Assembly: GCA_963921825.1 (NCBI GenBank)
Contig: OY997588.1
Span: 53,948,803 to 54,012,802, forward strand
DNA: 64,000 nucleotides
Reading direction: 5' to 3'
DNA from: Erodium maritimum
Lineage: Eukaryota > Streptophyta > Magnoliopsida > Geraniales > Geraniaceae
Shown: positions 22,701-34,096 of the stretch, in pieces
How the letters are laid out: each line of letters begins with the position of its first letter
Position numbering within the stretch: the first letter of the stretch is position 1
The notes under the pieces: generated by a model
Databases searched by the model: none
Told to the model about the DNA's origin: nothing
The model's input: only the letters and a program-made list of their open reading frames with translations
Program-made: the position numbers and the translations under genes

Positions 22701-23140
22701 TCTTAGAATGCTCTTGTGGAAAATTACCAACTACTTATCTTGGCTTCCCTTTTGGTTCTGATCCCAAAAGGAGCAAGACCTGGGATACGATTGTAGAAAA
22801 ATTCAAAAATGCTCTTGGTCTTTGGCAAGCAAAATTACTATTTCTGGGAGGAAGAATAACTCTTATCAAGTCAACTTTGAGTGCATTAGCTCTATATTTC
22901 TTCTCTATAATAAAGGCTCCAAAGAAAGTGTTGAGAAAAATAGAATCTTGGTAAAGAAGATTATTATGGCATGGAAACTCCTCTCCTAGATCATTCTGCA
23001 AAGTAAAGTGGAGCAATATCTGCAAATCAAAGAAGCATGGTGGATTAGCAATAAAAAGTTTTGCAAAAATGAATATAGCTCTCCTTGCAAAGTGGTGGTA
23101 GAGATTTGCCCTGAACATCAACTCACTCTGAAAAAGCTCA
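22700..23140 (+). pseudogene. L1-type LINE, reverse-transcriptase tail (part 1)
   Basis: Plus-strand frame beginning near 22722 reads LPTTYLGFPFGSDPKRSKTW, then W-x4-FLGGRITLIKSTLSAL, YFFSIIKAPKKVLRKIES, and further KSKKHGGLAIKSFAKMNIAL with LAKWWWRFALNINSL. This is the classic sequence order at the end of the RT domain of plant non-LTR (L1) elements. It is broken by an in-frame stop after RKIESW (near 22952) and by a one-base shift near 23130. The 5' part of the LINE is absent (5' truncation). The remainder resumes at about 41114, after a nested insertion block of about 18 kb. Confidence 0.85.
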
Positions 23141-23703
23141 CTGATGGTCTGGGCTTTATTGCACATCAACATTTTCAAGGGTTGTTCCTTTCTACTACTG
23201 AAGTGCTTATAGCAATACAACATAGTGTTTATGCACTGGAATGAGCCTTATTTAAGAGGAACATCCCCTTCAGCTTTCATTATTGGCTCACTAACCCACA
23301 CTTGTGTTTGAGAAGGAAGAGAGCGTATAAGTAGTGCTGAATTCTGCACTCATGGTTGTGGTGTGATTGGTTCTACATATTTCTGGTGGTTTTTGGTCTC
23401 TCTTTACCTGTGCCGTGGGATGCAAGTCACTCAGAAGGCCTTGAGTATCAATTCATTTTCTTGCGTTGGGAACAAGGCATTAGGCCTCTGCACTCTTGGT
23501 TACTGGTTCTTGTTTGGGGGGTGGTTGGTAAGGGGTTTGGGGGTTTAGGTGTGAGGCTAGGCTTGTCATTGGGGGTTTAGTATTTGTGTACTGTGCTGTG
23601 TGTGAGGGTAGCAGTTATTTCTTAGGCTTTTGTTTTCTCTCTTTTTTGCTGGGTAGAACAATTTAGGTGAGTGTCTTTATTTTGGTTGGTTGTTGGTTGT
23701 AGC
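23141..23703 (+). mobile_element. TG-rich LINE-like 3' end inserted in the LINE (left half)
   Basis: This stretch and 40632-41113 interrupt the LINE coding sequence and, with element G removed, form about 1.04 kb ending in CCTTTT and A7 at 41107-41113. The composition (TG-rich, TTTGGGGG runs, no conserved frame) and A-tail resemble a 5'-truncated LINE 3' UTR. Left boundary is approximate; no clear target duplication was found. Confidence 0.45.
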
Positions 23704-25390
23704 TGTTGGGTCTCGAGGTAGGGTTGGAGATGAACCAACTCGCAGCGGAAATCAAGGAAAACCAAGAGACGATTAAAACCATGAAACAACTAACAAAGAA
23801 TGGATTCACAAGAGAAAAATTCTGCACTAGTTCTTACCAAAACAAGAACACCGGGTAACGAATGATTGGCTTGAGTCTCCAAGACGCTTACGTATCCACA
23901 TGGGAATCAAAGCCACGTAGTTCTTCTCTTTGAGGACTCAAGAACACAAAAATGGAGGTGGGAGCTTGCCAAACCCGAAATTGCAAGGGAAGGGAGAGAG
24001 AAGTTGTGTTTCCTATTCTTGTCTTGTGTTTGTTATGTTGAAAAAAGATGACTTAAACATAACAAAACCCATACTTGTCCATCTAAAGGCATGGGACAAG
24101 TATGGTGTCAAGTAAGGTGTAAATAGGACAAAGTATGGCAAGACAAGATTGGGTTAGGTGGTGAATCACCAACACCTTAATCCTTGTCTTGCTTACTTAG
24201 TACTAATTAATCAAGACTTGATTAATTAGTTCCATGGGCCTTGGTTGCATGGGCCTTTCATGGGCCTCTTGGAACATGGCCCGTGGCCATTTCCAACGAG
24301 GTCCCGTGATTCGCTCATCGCCTCCAAGCCTTCCATACCGGAAATGTCCAACATTATCCGACGCGATCAATCCCAAGACTCCAAGCCTTGTCTCGATCCG
24401 TAAAGTCCTATTCACTTACGGGCACATGACCCAAAACCCAGTTTTGTTCATGTCCCGAGACAACTCCCTTTTGGCCATTCTCCATAAATGTGTCAATGAG
24501 TTTCATCCTCCGGTGTGACCCTTAGGTTTATGCATGTCAATAGATCAACGTAAAATCCCATTTTACTTGATCCTATTTAAGTGGCAACTAACGAGACTTT
24601 AGTATTGCCCGACATTACATAACGAATCGACCCTGTCGATTCTAACCTTTCCGTCGTCCCTGTCATTATCCTTTTATCTCCGATATCCTGATTGAGATAA
24701 GGCATAGAGCCGTCATCCTTATTATTCTCAATCACCGTTCCTTGATATGTGAGATGACTGAAGATATGATACCCAGTATCATGTGCATGGCCATGCTATT
24801 CTTTCAGTCACTCTCGATCAAGCGGTCGAGAACCGATATCTTTCCCATACCTCAGTATGAGGGATAAATTCCTTAGCCGCCTTTCGTGTCACTCATGTAG
24901 CCCGTCCCCAAGCCAATCCTGGCCGTTATGGAAGCCCTGTTACGGACAACGTTAGGCTCAGGTCAAACTCAGTTGTTGACTACATAGCGATCACAAAGAC
25001 TCCTTGGTCTAAGGATACATGACAAGCTACAACACTGAATATGTTCATGACTTAATCTATGGCACATATTCAGGGCGGGTCGTCCAATATCATGTCCCAC
25101 ATGATATCTATGATCAGACTCCGGAATCCCATTCCAATGACTAACAGAACGTAAGCCATAAAGAGCCATCTTTCATACTAGTCGGTTCTAGTGAAGCTTT
25201 GTTGACTAGGGACCCATCGAGTGTGATCTATCTCGATCTATGGTTCTATTCGCATGGTGGGCATAGATCAGAGCACACATCGATATATTACTCCAACACA
25301 TAAGTAATATAAAGCCGCTTTAATTTTATTGCTAACGATGATATATACATTTGGACATTTAGGATTGAACTACGGGCACTAAGACTAACA
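23704..25390 (-). repeat. 3' LTR of element G
   Basis: Plus strand starts TGTTGGGTCTCGAGG and ends GGGCACTAAGACTAACA, 1687 bp. Its immediate right neighbour is ATCTCCCACTTG, the complement of the family's purine tract AAGTGGGAGAT (25391-25402). Confidence 0.95.
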
Positions 25391-28300
25391 ATCTCCCACT
25401 TGCCCTAGTTCCAATCTAAACTCCAATATGTCCCCATCGACTTTACATGTCTAACATGTTCAGGCAGCGACACTGCCTTAGTCAAAGGGTTGGCTATGTT
25501 ATCATCTGTTGCAATATAGGTTATCTTCACTTCACCTCAGTTCAGTATTTATCTGATGAGGTGGATACGCCGCAGTACATGTTTGGATTTGTTATACGAT
25601 CTAGGCTTTTAGCTTGCGCAATGGCCCTTGTGTTGTCGCAAGATGGATTCACGGGGCTGGATGGGTTTTTAATTACACCCAGCCCTGCCATGAATTTCCA
25701 AATCCACATAGCCTCCTTAGCTGCCTCTGCAGCATCCATGTACTTGGCCTCTGTCGTAGATTCGGCAATGGTATCTTGCTTTACGCTCTCCCAGCTAAAG
25801 CTCTGCCATTCAGCGTAAACACATATCCTGACTGACTTTTAAAGTCATCTGGATTTGTCTTGGAAAACTAGCGTCTACTCATCCTTCGACGACTAGTTCA
25901 GCATCATCTTTCCCCCGGGTTAGAATGATGTCTACTGGTACAACATAAGGCTTACGAGACGTCCGGTCTCATACATGTCATGGCATAGATGATCGATCCT
26001 GCCCCTAGGCTCATAGGATTCTCATCATCCTTTTCAGCTCATCAGCTGTCTTAGGACACCGAGTCTTGCTGAGATGAATGCCATGACTAGTGGGTAAGAG
26101 TACTTTCTTTGAATCGAGTATTAAGAACCTACTCAATGCCTTGTTCACATAGGTTCCCTGACTTAAATCCAAGACCCTCTTGGTGCGATCTCTACATATC
26201 TTAATCCTTAAGATATAAGAAGCATCGCCTAAGTCCTTTGTTGAAAAACACTTCCTCAACCAAGCTTTAGTCTCGTGCAAGGTTGGGATGTCGTTTTCAA
26301 TGAGAACCAGAAAGGTAATCTTGCTCCCACTAGCCTTCTTATAAACGCAAGATTCATCCTCGTTCTTGATTAAGCCAAATCCAATTATAGCTTCATCAAA
26401 ACGAAGGATCCAACTCCGAGAAGTTCGTTTCAATCCATAAATGGATTTCAACAACTTATAACTCTTTCCCTTATTCTTCGGATCATCAAAACCTTTGGGC
26501 CGAGACATACAAACGTACTCAGTCAATTTCTATTTAGGAAAGCGGTTTTGACATCCACTTGCCATATCTCGTAATTATGATACGCAGTTATGTCAAGAAG
26601 AATTTGGATCGATTTTGACCATAGCCACTAGGGAGAAGGTTTCCTCATAGTCAATCCATTGGATCTGCCTATAACCTTTCGCCACCAGTTGAGCTTTGTA
26701 GGTCAGAGGGTTGTTGTCCATGTCCATCTTCACCTTGAAGATCCATTTGCATCCGATGGTCCTCACACCATTGATGGGATCAACCGGTTCCCAGACTCGG
26801 TTGTCCGACATGGATTGCATTTCCTCTCTCATGGCTCCCAGCCATAACTCGGAGTCGGGCCCATCCACGACTTCTTGAAAGGTGGCTGGATCATCGTGAT
26901 CCACCATGACTTCATTGTCACCTCCGGATACCATATCTTGGAGGTGGAATATTGACCCTTTCAAATCGCCTTGGACCTTCCGGAATTGTAACAGGAATTG
27001 GTTCTCACTCTACGACAATCTCTGGCTCCTTTCTACTGGGTTGTCAATTGGTTTAGACAGATCTGTACCATCCTGAATTTCTTCGAGATGCACAGTCCTC
27101 CGAATGACGTCTTTGGAAACAAAACTTCTTTTCCATAAAGATCCCACCCCAAGCGACGAACACCATGTTCTCACTGGGATTGTAGAAATAGTATCCCCTT
27201 GTTGCTTTGGGATACCACACGAAGGTGCATATCTCAGATCTTGGTTCGAGCTTAGTCGAAACCAAATGTTTCACATAAGCCTCGCAACCACAAATCTTTA
27301 GGAAGGACAAAGCGGGCATCATCCCGTACCATTTTTAAAATGGTGTCCCTTCCACACCATTCGTCGAAGCCCGATTCACTATGAATGCGGTCGTCTCTAG
27401 AGCAAAACCCCTAAAAGAGATTGGGAGATCAGTCCAACTAATCATGGAACAGACCATTGTCTAACAATGTCCGATTTCTCCGTTTGGCTACACCTTTCAA
27501 CTACAGTGACCTAAGAGGAGTCCATTCCAAAAGGATCCCATTCTCTTTTAGATGATCTAATAACTCTGTGCTCAAGTATTTTCCACCTCGATCTAATCGA
27601 AGTGCCTTAATACCTTTGTCGAGCTGGTTTTCTACTATAGTCTTAAACTCTTTGAATTTATCAAAAGCTTCAGACTTATGTCTCACCGAATAGACATAAC
27701 CATATTTACTGTAATCATCAGTAAATGTGATAAAGTAGCTAAAACCCCTCCTGGCAAGTGAACTTATTGGTCTACACACATTCGAGTGTATCAGCCCTAA
27801 TAATTCACCCGCCCTTTCATCGCGATCGATAAAGGGCACTTTAGTCATTTTGCCCATCAAACAAACCTTGCACCTATCGATCGAATGGAATTCGAATGAA
27901 CCTGAAAGCCCGCACTTCTGAAGTGCTGATAGGCGCTTCTTGTTTATGCGACCCAAATGACAGTACCATAACAGAGTTAGGTTTAAATCGTTGGATTTAG
28001 ACCTCTTGGTATTAATGAAATATATAGAACTTGAGGCATTGTTACCCATATCTAATATGTACAATCCTCCAACCAAGTCAGTACTGGTATAAAACATATC
28101 ATTGCATAGAACATTGAAAACTCCATTTCCAATATTAACATTATATCCTTCCTTGTCAAACACGGATACAGATATAATATTCCTACTAAAAGTAGGTATG
28201 CAATATACATTATACAACACTAAGAAAAGGCCTCTTGGCAAAGCAAGACTCATGGATCCTACAGCAGTTGCCACAACTCTGAGGTCCACTATGTGCTTTC

Positions 28301-28918
28301 CAAACCTCTCCTACTTTCAGCCACCATTTTTAAGTGCATGTGTGAGATTCAGTCCTGGTATCTAATACCCATGAATCTTTGGAATTAGAGAGATGTAGCT
28401 CTATAGAGTTAATACCGATTGAAGGCATGGTCCCACCGCCCTTCCTTAGATCATCCAGGTTTCCTGATGAAGGGGCAGTCTTACTGCCCTTCTTCAGATC
28501 ATCCAGGCTATTTGATGAAGGCGCAGTCCCACTGCCCTTCTTCAGATCAGCCGTGAACTTCCTGTAATCCCGGTTCCAATGACCAGGTTGTTGGCAGTAG
28601 AAGCAGACATTCTCAGGTGTCTCATCTTTCCTGCCAAGTGCGCATGGGCCCAGCCCATGCCACTTCCAATTCCTTTGTTGACCATCAGAATATCCTTGGA
28701 TCCCAGATCCCTGATATATTCTTCTCAGCAGTTAATGACACTTCATGTAACTCTGATATGGTCTTAGAGACAGCTTTGTCAAGGAAATATTCTTTGCGTT
28801 CAGACTTGAGGACTATCCTCAAAATTCTGTACCAGTCCAAATAGTTTGTCCCATTTAGCTTGACCCTGTCAAGAATGGTTTTTAATGACAAACTATTAAT
28901 GTTCGCTGAATTTTCCAT
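25391..28918 (-). pseudogene. gag-pol fossil of element G
   Basis: From 28918 down: a gag remnant (SLKTILDRVKLNGTNYLDWY), zinc-knuckle region, integrase region with LLWYCHLGRINKKRL and TDDYSKYGYVYSVRHKSEAF, reverse transcriptase region (GCKWIFKVKMDMD; YKLLKSIYGLK) and RNase H region (DAAEAAKEAMWIWKFMAGLG). The order is that of the whole copy B. It is broken and shares its broken state with F and E. Confidence 0.9.
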
Positions 28919-30461
28919 TTGATCTACAACAGATAAAATTCAATCAGTAAACTGAATAAATTTTATGAAGATCAAGCTTAAACACCAACAATCGATTCTA
29001 AACCTTTAGAATTTGAAACCAAGATCCTTGATTCACTCGATTAAGCTGAACTAATGCTCACCACTTAATCGAGCTATGTAGGTAGGACTCCATCCAATCA
29101 CATCCAATGTTACTCTTGGCTAGGGTATGTACTTATGTACACGACTTACCCTATCTGTTACCCTAGCTCAACCTCAGGCTGAGAATCGTAGTCGGGTCCA
29201 CCAATTTTCAACAATGGCCCATCACTATGTAGGTGCTCCGCTAATGCGCACGACACCCACATATGTCGTCCAAACCTACTACCCCGCTTCCCCATGGATG
29301 CTCTGCTAATGCGCACGACACCCATAGGACGGGGAGGTAGTAAGGTGTTGATGATTGGGAGGTATCGGACATGACCCGCTTTTACTTATCCAGTTGTGTT
29401 CAAAACTTTGGCACATCCTAGATGCGATGAGCACATCAACTACATTCCAAATGCAATGATGCCTCAAATTACATCCAATGTAATTCTTCCTTTGAACCCG
29501 TCAACTACATCCAATGCAATGACGGTTCTAAGGGTTCACACACAAGGATTAAAATTCCAATTTTATCTTTGCATGTGAGGTGATATGCTCGGTAAATAAA
29601 GTTAAGCATGCAATTCTAAAACACATAGAATTAATCATGCATACACTAAACCAAGCATAAAGCGATAAATCTGCACATAATAGCCACCTAAACTAACTCC
29701 CACTAGCTTCTTGAGCTCCACCGACTCCAAGCCGATGCCAACACCCGAAAAGCCACCAAATGACCTTTTCGCCCTTTCTTCGTCTTGAGTAAAATATTAC
29801 AATTTAATACACGACTCGCAGGTTGGGAATAAATAAATATTACAAACAAGTGGTTCGACGACCACACCTTGAAAGAATAATTACACGCTAACTCTAACGG
29901 CTCGCAGGCCGTGAAAAGCGATAAATAATTAAATCGAGCTCGGGGCTATTATGTACACCATGCCAACATCACATCACACATCGTGTTATCAAACAAGCAT
30001 GTTATCAAACATCATGTGATTTTCCGGTTTTAATTAATAGCCAAGTTTCGAAATTTTTTGATGCTCGGTTTATCGAAACCGTTCAAAAATGAAACTTTTG
30101 AACATTTGATCTTCGAGTTCGTCATGACGGTTCCAAACTCGTCATAACTAACAAAACGGTTTAGCCTTGGCATATCAACCATCCAATGGTCATGCTTGGC
30201 CTAGCTCCGTCCAACGGAGCCCCGTTCGGTCCCGGTTTCGGCTCCCCGAGAGTCCCGCTCCCGAGACCCGAAAAATCAAATTTTTTTCAAAATTTCCAGA
30301 TTTGAAATAATTTTCAAAAATTCATTATACATGCATTAAATCCATAAACAAGAATTTAAAACATGTTATCAAACAATTTAGCAAAACAACATGCCAAAAA
30401 CGAAACTTTCAAGCAAAACCGAAACTTTGAACACCGTCTTGTGAATCCCAAAGGTAGCACG
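28919..30461 (-). other. 5' leader of element G
   Basis: About 1.54 kb between gag and primer site, collinear with the leaders of A, B, E and F, with the same TTACATCCAATGTAA-type near-palindromes (around 29435-29520) and the GCTCCGCTAATGCGCACGAC direct repeat. Confidence 0.8.
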
Positions 30462-30473
30462 GCTCTGACACCA
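30462..30473 (-). other. Primer binding site of element G
   Basis: On the minus strand this is a one-base variant of TGGTATCAGAGC, matching the 3' end of initiator tRNA-Met, one base from the LTR end. Confidence 0.8.
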
Positions 30474-30474
30474 C

Positions 30475-30849
30475 TGTTGGGTCTCGAGGTAGGGTTGGAG
30501 ATGAACCAACTCGCAGCGGAAAATCAAGGAAAACCAAGAGACGATTAAAACCATGAAACAACTAACAAAGAATGGATTCACAAGAGAAAAATTCAGCACT
30601 AGTTCTTACCAAAACAAGAACACCGGGTAACGAATGATTGGCTTGAGTCTCCAAGACGCCTACGTATCCACATGGGAATCAAAGCCACGTAGTTCTTCTC
30701 TTTGAGGACTCAAGAACACAAAAATGGAGGTGGGAGCTTGCCAAACCCGAAATTGCAAGGGAAGGGAGAGAGAAGTTGTGTTTCCTATTCTTGTCTTGTG
30801 TTTGTTATGTTGAAAAAAGATGACTTAAACATAACAAAACCCATACTTG
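30475..30849 (-). repeat. 5' LTR of element G, inner part
   Basis: Starts TGTTGGGTCTCGAGG on the plus strand and stops at the insertion point of element F. Continues at 39314; the two parts less the 5-bp duplication add to 1688 bp. Confidence 0.93.
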
Positions 30850-32537
30850 TGTTAGTCTTAGTGCCCGTAGTTCAATCCTAAATGTCCAAATGTATATATC
30901 ATCGTTAGCAATAAAATTAAAGCGGCTTTATATTACTTATGTGTTGGAGTAATATATCGATGTGTGCTCTGATCTATGCCCACCATGCGAATAGAACCAT
31001 AGATCGAGATAGATCACACTCGATGGGTCCCTAGTCAACAAAGCTTCACTAGAAGCGACTAGTATGAAAGATGGCTCTTTATGGCTTACGTTCTGTTAGT
31101 CATTGGAATGGGATTCCGGAGTCTGATCATAGATATCATGTGGGACATGATATTGGACGACCCGCCCTGAATATGTGCCATAGATTAAGTCATGAACATA
31201 TTCAGTGTTGTAGCTTGTCATGTATCCTTAGACCAAGGAGTCTTTGTGATCGCTATGTAGTCAACAACTGAGTTTGACCTGAGCCTAACGTTGTCCGTAA
31301 CAGGGCTTCCATAACGGCCAGGATTGGCTTGGGGACGGGCTACATGAGTGACACGAAAGACGGCTAAGGGATTTATCCCTCATACTAAGGTATGGGAAAG
31401 ATATCGGTTCTCGGCCACTTGATCGAGAGTGACTGGAAGAATAGCATGGCCATGCACATGATACTGGGTATCATATCTTCAGTCATCTCACATATCAAGG
31501 AACGGTGATTGAGAATAATAAGGATGACGGCTCTATGCCTTATCTCAATCAGGATATCGGAGATAAAAGGATAATGACAGGGACGACGGAAAGGTTAGAA
31601 TCGACAGGGTCGATTCGTTATGTAGTGTCAGGCAATACTAAAGTCTCGTTAGTTGCCACTTAAATAGGATCAAGTAAAATGGGATTTTACGTTGATCTAT
31701 TGACATGCATAAACCTAAGGGTCACACCGGAGGATGAAACTCATTGACACATTTATGGAGAATGGCCAAAAGGGAGTTGTCTCGGGACATGACCAAAACT
31801 GGGTTTTGGGTCATGTGCCCGTAAGTGAATAGGACTTTACGGATCGAGATAAGGCTTGGAGTCTTGGGATTGATCGCGTCGGATAATGTTGGACATTTCC
31901 GGTATGGAAGGCATGGAGGCGATGAGCGAATCACGGGACCTCGTTGGAAATGGTCACGGGCCATGTTCCAAGAGGCCCATGAAAGGCCCATGCAACCAAG
32001 GCCCATGGAACTAATTAATCAAGTCTTGATTAATTAGTACTAAGTAAGCAAGACAAGGATTAAGGTGTTGGTGATTCACCACCTAACACAATCTTGTCTT
32101 GCCATACTTTGTCCTATTTACACCTTACTTGACACCATACTTGTCCCATGCCTTTAGTTGGACAAGTATGGGTTTTGTTATGTTTAAGTCATCTTTTTTC
32201 AACATAACAAACACAAGACAAGAATAGGAAACACATTTTCTCTCCCTCTTCCATGACCATTTCGGGTTTGGCTAGTTTCCACCTCCATTTTTGTGTTCTT
32301 GAGTCCTCAAAGAGAAGAACTACGTGGCTTTGATTCCCATGTGGATACGTAGGCGTCTTGGAGACTCAAGCCAATCATTCGTTAACCGGTGTTCTTGTTT
32401 TGGTAAGAACTAGTGCTGAATTTTTCTCTTGTTAATCCATTCTTTGTTAGTTGTTTCATGGTTCTAATTGTCTCTTGGTTTTCCTTGATTTTCCGCTGCG
32501 AGTTGGTTCATCTCCAACCTTACCTCGAGACCCAACA
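30850..32537 (+). repeat. 5' LTR of element F
   Basis: 1688 bp, TGTTAGTCTTAGTGCC...CGAGACCCAACA. Carries the family's 27-bp palindrome at 32011-32037. Confidence 0.96.
32011..32037. repeat. 27-bp palindrome in the copia LTR
   Basis: CTAATTAATCAAG, one T, then its exact complement CTTGATTAATTAG. The same palindrome, with A or T at the centre, is present in the LTRs of A (interrupted by the MITE), B, F, G and E; in C it is slightly diverged. It could form a hairpin in DNA or RNA. Its role is unknown. Confidence 0.9.
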
Positions 32538-32538
32538 G

Positions 32539-32550
32539 TGGTATCAGAGC
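32539..32550 (+). other. Primer binding site of element F
   Basis: TGGTATCAGAGC, an exact match to the complement of the plant initiator tRNA-Met 3' end, one base after the LTR end. Confidence 0.9.
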
Positions 32551-34096
32551 CGTGCTACCTTCGGGATTCACAAGACGGTGTTCAAAGTTTCGGTTTTGCT
32601 TGAAAGTTTCGTTTTTGGCATGTTGTTTTGCTAAATTGTTTGATAACATGTTTTAAATTATTGTTTATGGATTTAATACATGTAAAATGATTTTTTGAAA
32701 ATTATTTCAAATCTGGAAATTTTGAAAAAAAAAATTTGATTTTTCGGGTCTCGGGAGCGGGACTCTCGGGGAGCCGAAACCGGGACCGAACGGGGCTCCG
32801 TTGGACGGAGCTAGGCCAAGCATGACCATTGGATGGTTGATATGCCAAGGCTAAACCGTTTTGTTAGTTATGACGAGTTTGGAACCGTCATGATGAACTC
32901 GAAGATCAAATGTTCAAAAGTTTCATTTTTGAACGGTTTCGATAAACCGAGCATCAAAAATTTTCGAAACTTGGCTATTAATTAAAACCGGAAAATCACA
33001 TGATGTTTGATAACATTCTTGTTTGATAACACGATGTGTGATGTGATGTTGGCATGGTGTACATAATAGCCCCGAGCTCGATTTAATTATTTATCGCTTT
33101 TCACGGCCTGCGAGCCGTTAGAGTTAGCGTGTAATTATTCTTTCAAGGTGTGGTCGTCGAACCACTTGTTTGTAATATTTATTTATTCCCGACCTGCGAG
33201 TCGTGTATTAAATTGTAATTTTTTACTCAAGACGAAGAAAGGGCGAAAAGGTCATTTGGTGGCTTTTCGGGTGTTGGCATCGGCTTGGAGTCGGTGGAGC
33301 TCAAGAAGCTAGTGGGAGTTAGTTTAGGGGGCTATTATGTGCACATTTATCGCTTTATGCTTGGTTTAGTTTATGCATGATTAATTCTATGTGTTTTAGA
33401 ATTGCATGCTTAACTTTATTTACCGAGCATATCACCTCACATGCAAAGATAAAATTGGAATTTTAATCCTTGTGTGTGAACCCTTAGAACCGCCATTGCA
33501 TTGGATGTAGTTGACGGGTTCAAAGGAAGAATTACATTGGATGTAATTTGAGGCATCATTGCATTTGGAATGTAGTTGATGTGCTCATCGCATCTAGGAT
33601 GTGCCAAAGTTTTGAACACAACTGGACAATTAAAAGCGGGTCATGTCCGATACCTCCCAATCATCAACACCTTACTACCTCCCCGTCCTATGGGTGTCGT
33701 GCGCATTAGCGGAGCATCCATGGGGAAGCGGGGTAGTAGGTTTGGACGACATATGTGGGTGTCGTGCGCATTAGCGGAGCACCTACATAGTGACGGGCCA
33801 TAGTTGAAAATTGGTGGACCCGACTACGATTCTCAGCCTGAGGTTGAGCTAGGGTAACAGATAGGGTAAGCCGTGTACATAAGTGCATACCCTAGCCAAG
33901 AGTCACATTGGATGTGATTGGATGGAGTCCTACCTACATAGCTCGATTAAGTGGTGAGCATTAGTTCAGCTTAATCGAGTGAATCAAGGATCTTGGTTTC
34001 AGATTCTAAAGGTTTAGAATCGATTGTTGGTGTTTAAGCTTGATCTTCATAAAATTTATTCAGTTTACTGATTGAATTTTATCTGTTGTAGATCAA
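32551..34096 (+). other. 5' leader of element F
   Basis: About 1.55 kb without a conserved gene, holding the family's near-palindromic TTACATCCAATGTAA motifs (around 33500-33580) and the direct repeat with GTCGTGCGCATTAGCGGAGC (near 33700 and 33760). Confidence 0.85.

Noticed and set aside
22735-23223. 162-codon minus-strand frame
   Set aside because: Shadow of the LINE reverse-transcriptase tail on the plus strand.
31071-31271. A 66-codon frame (MALYGLRSVSHWNGIPE...) recurring in many LTRs (also 24969-25169, 37847-38047, 40210-40410, 57409-57609)
   Set aside because: It is repeated only because the LTRs are near-identical copies; the more diverged LTRs alter it freely, and there is no independent sign of coding.
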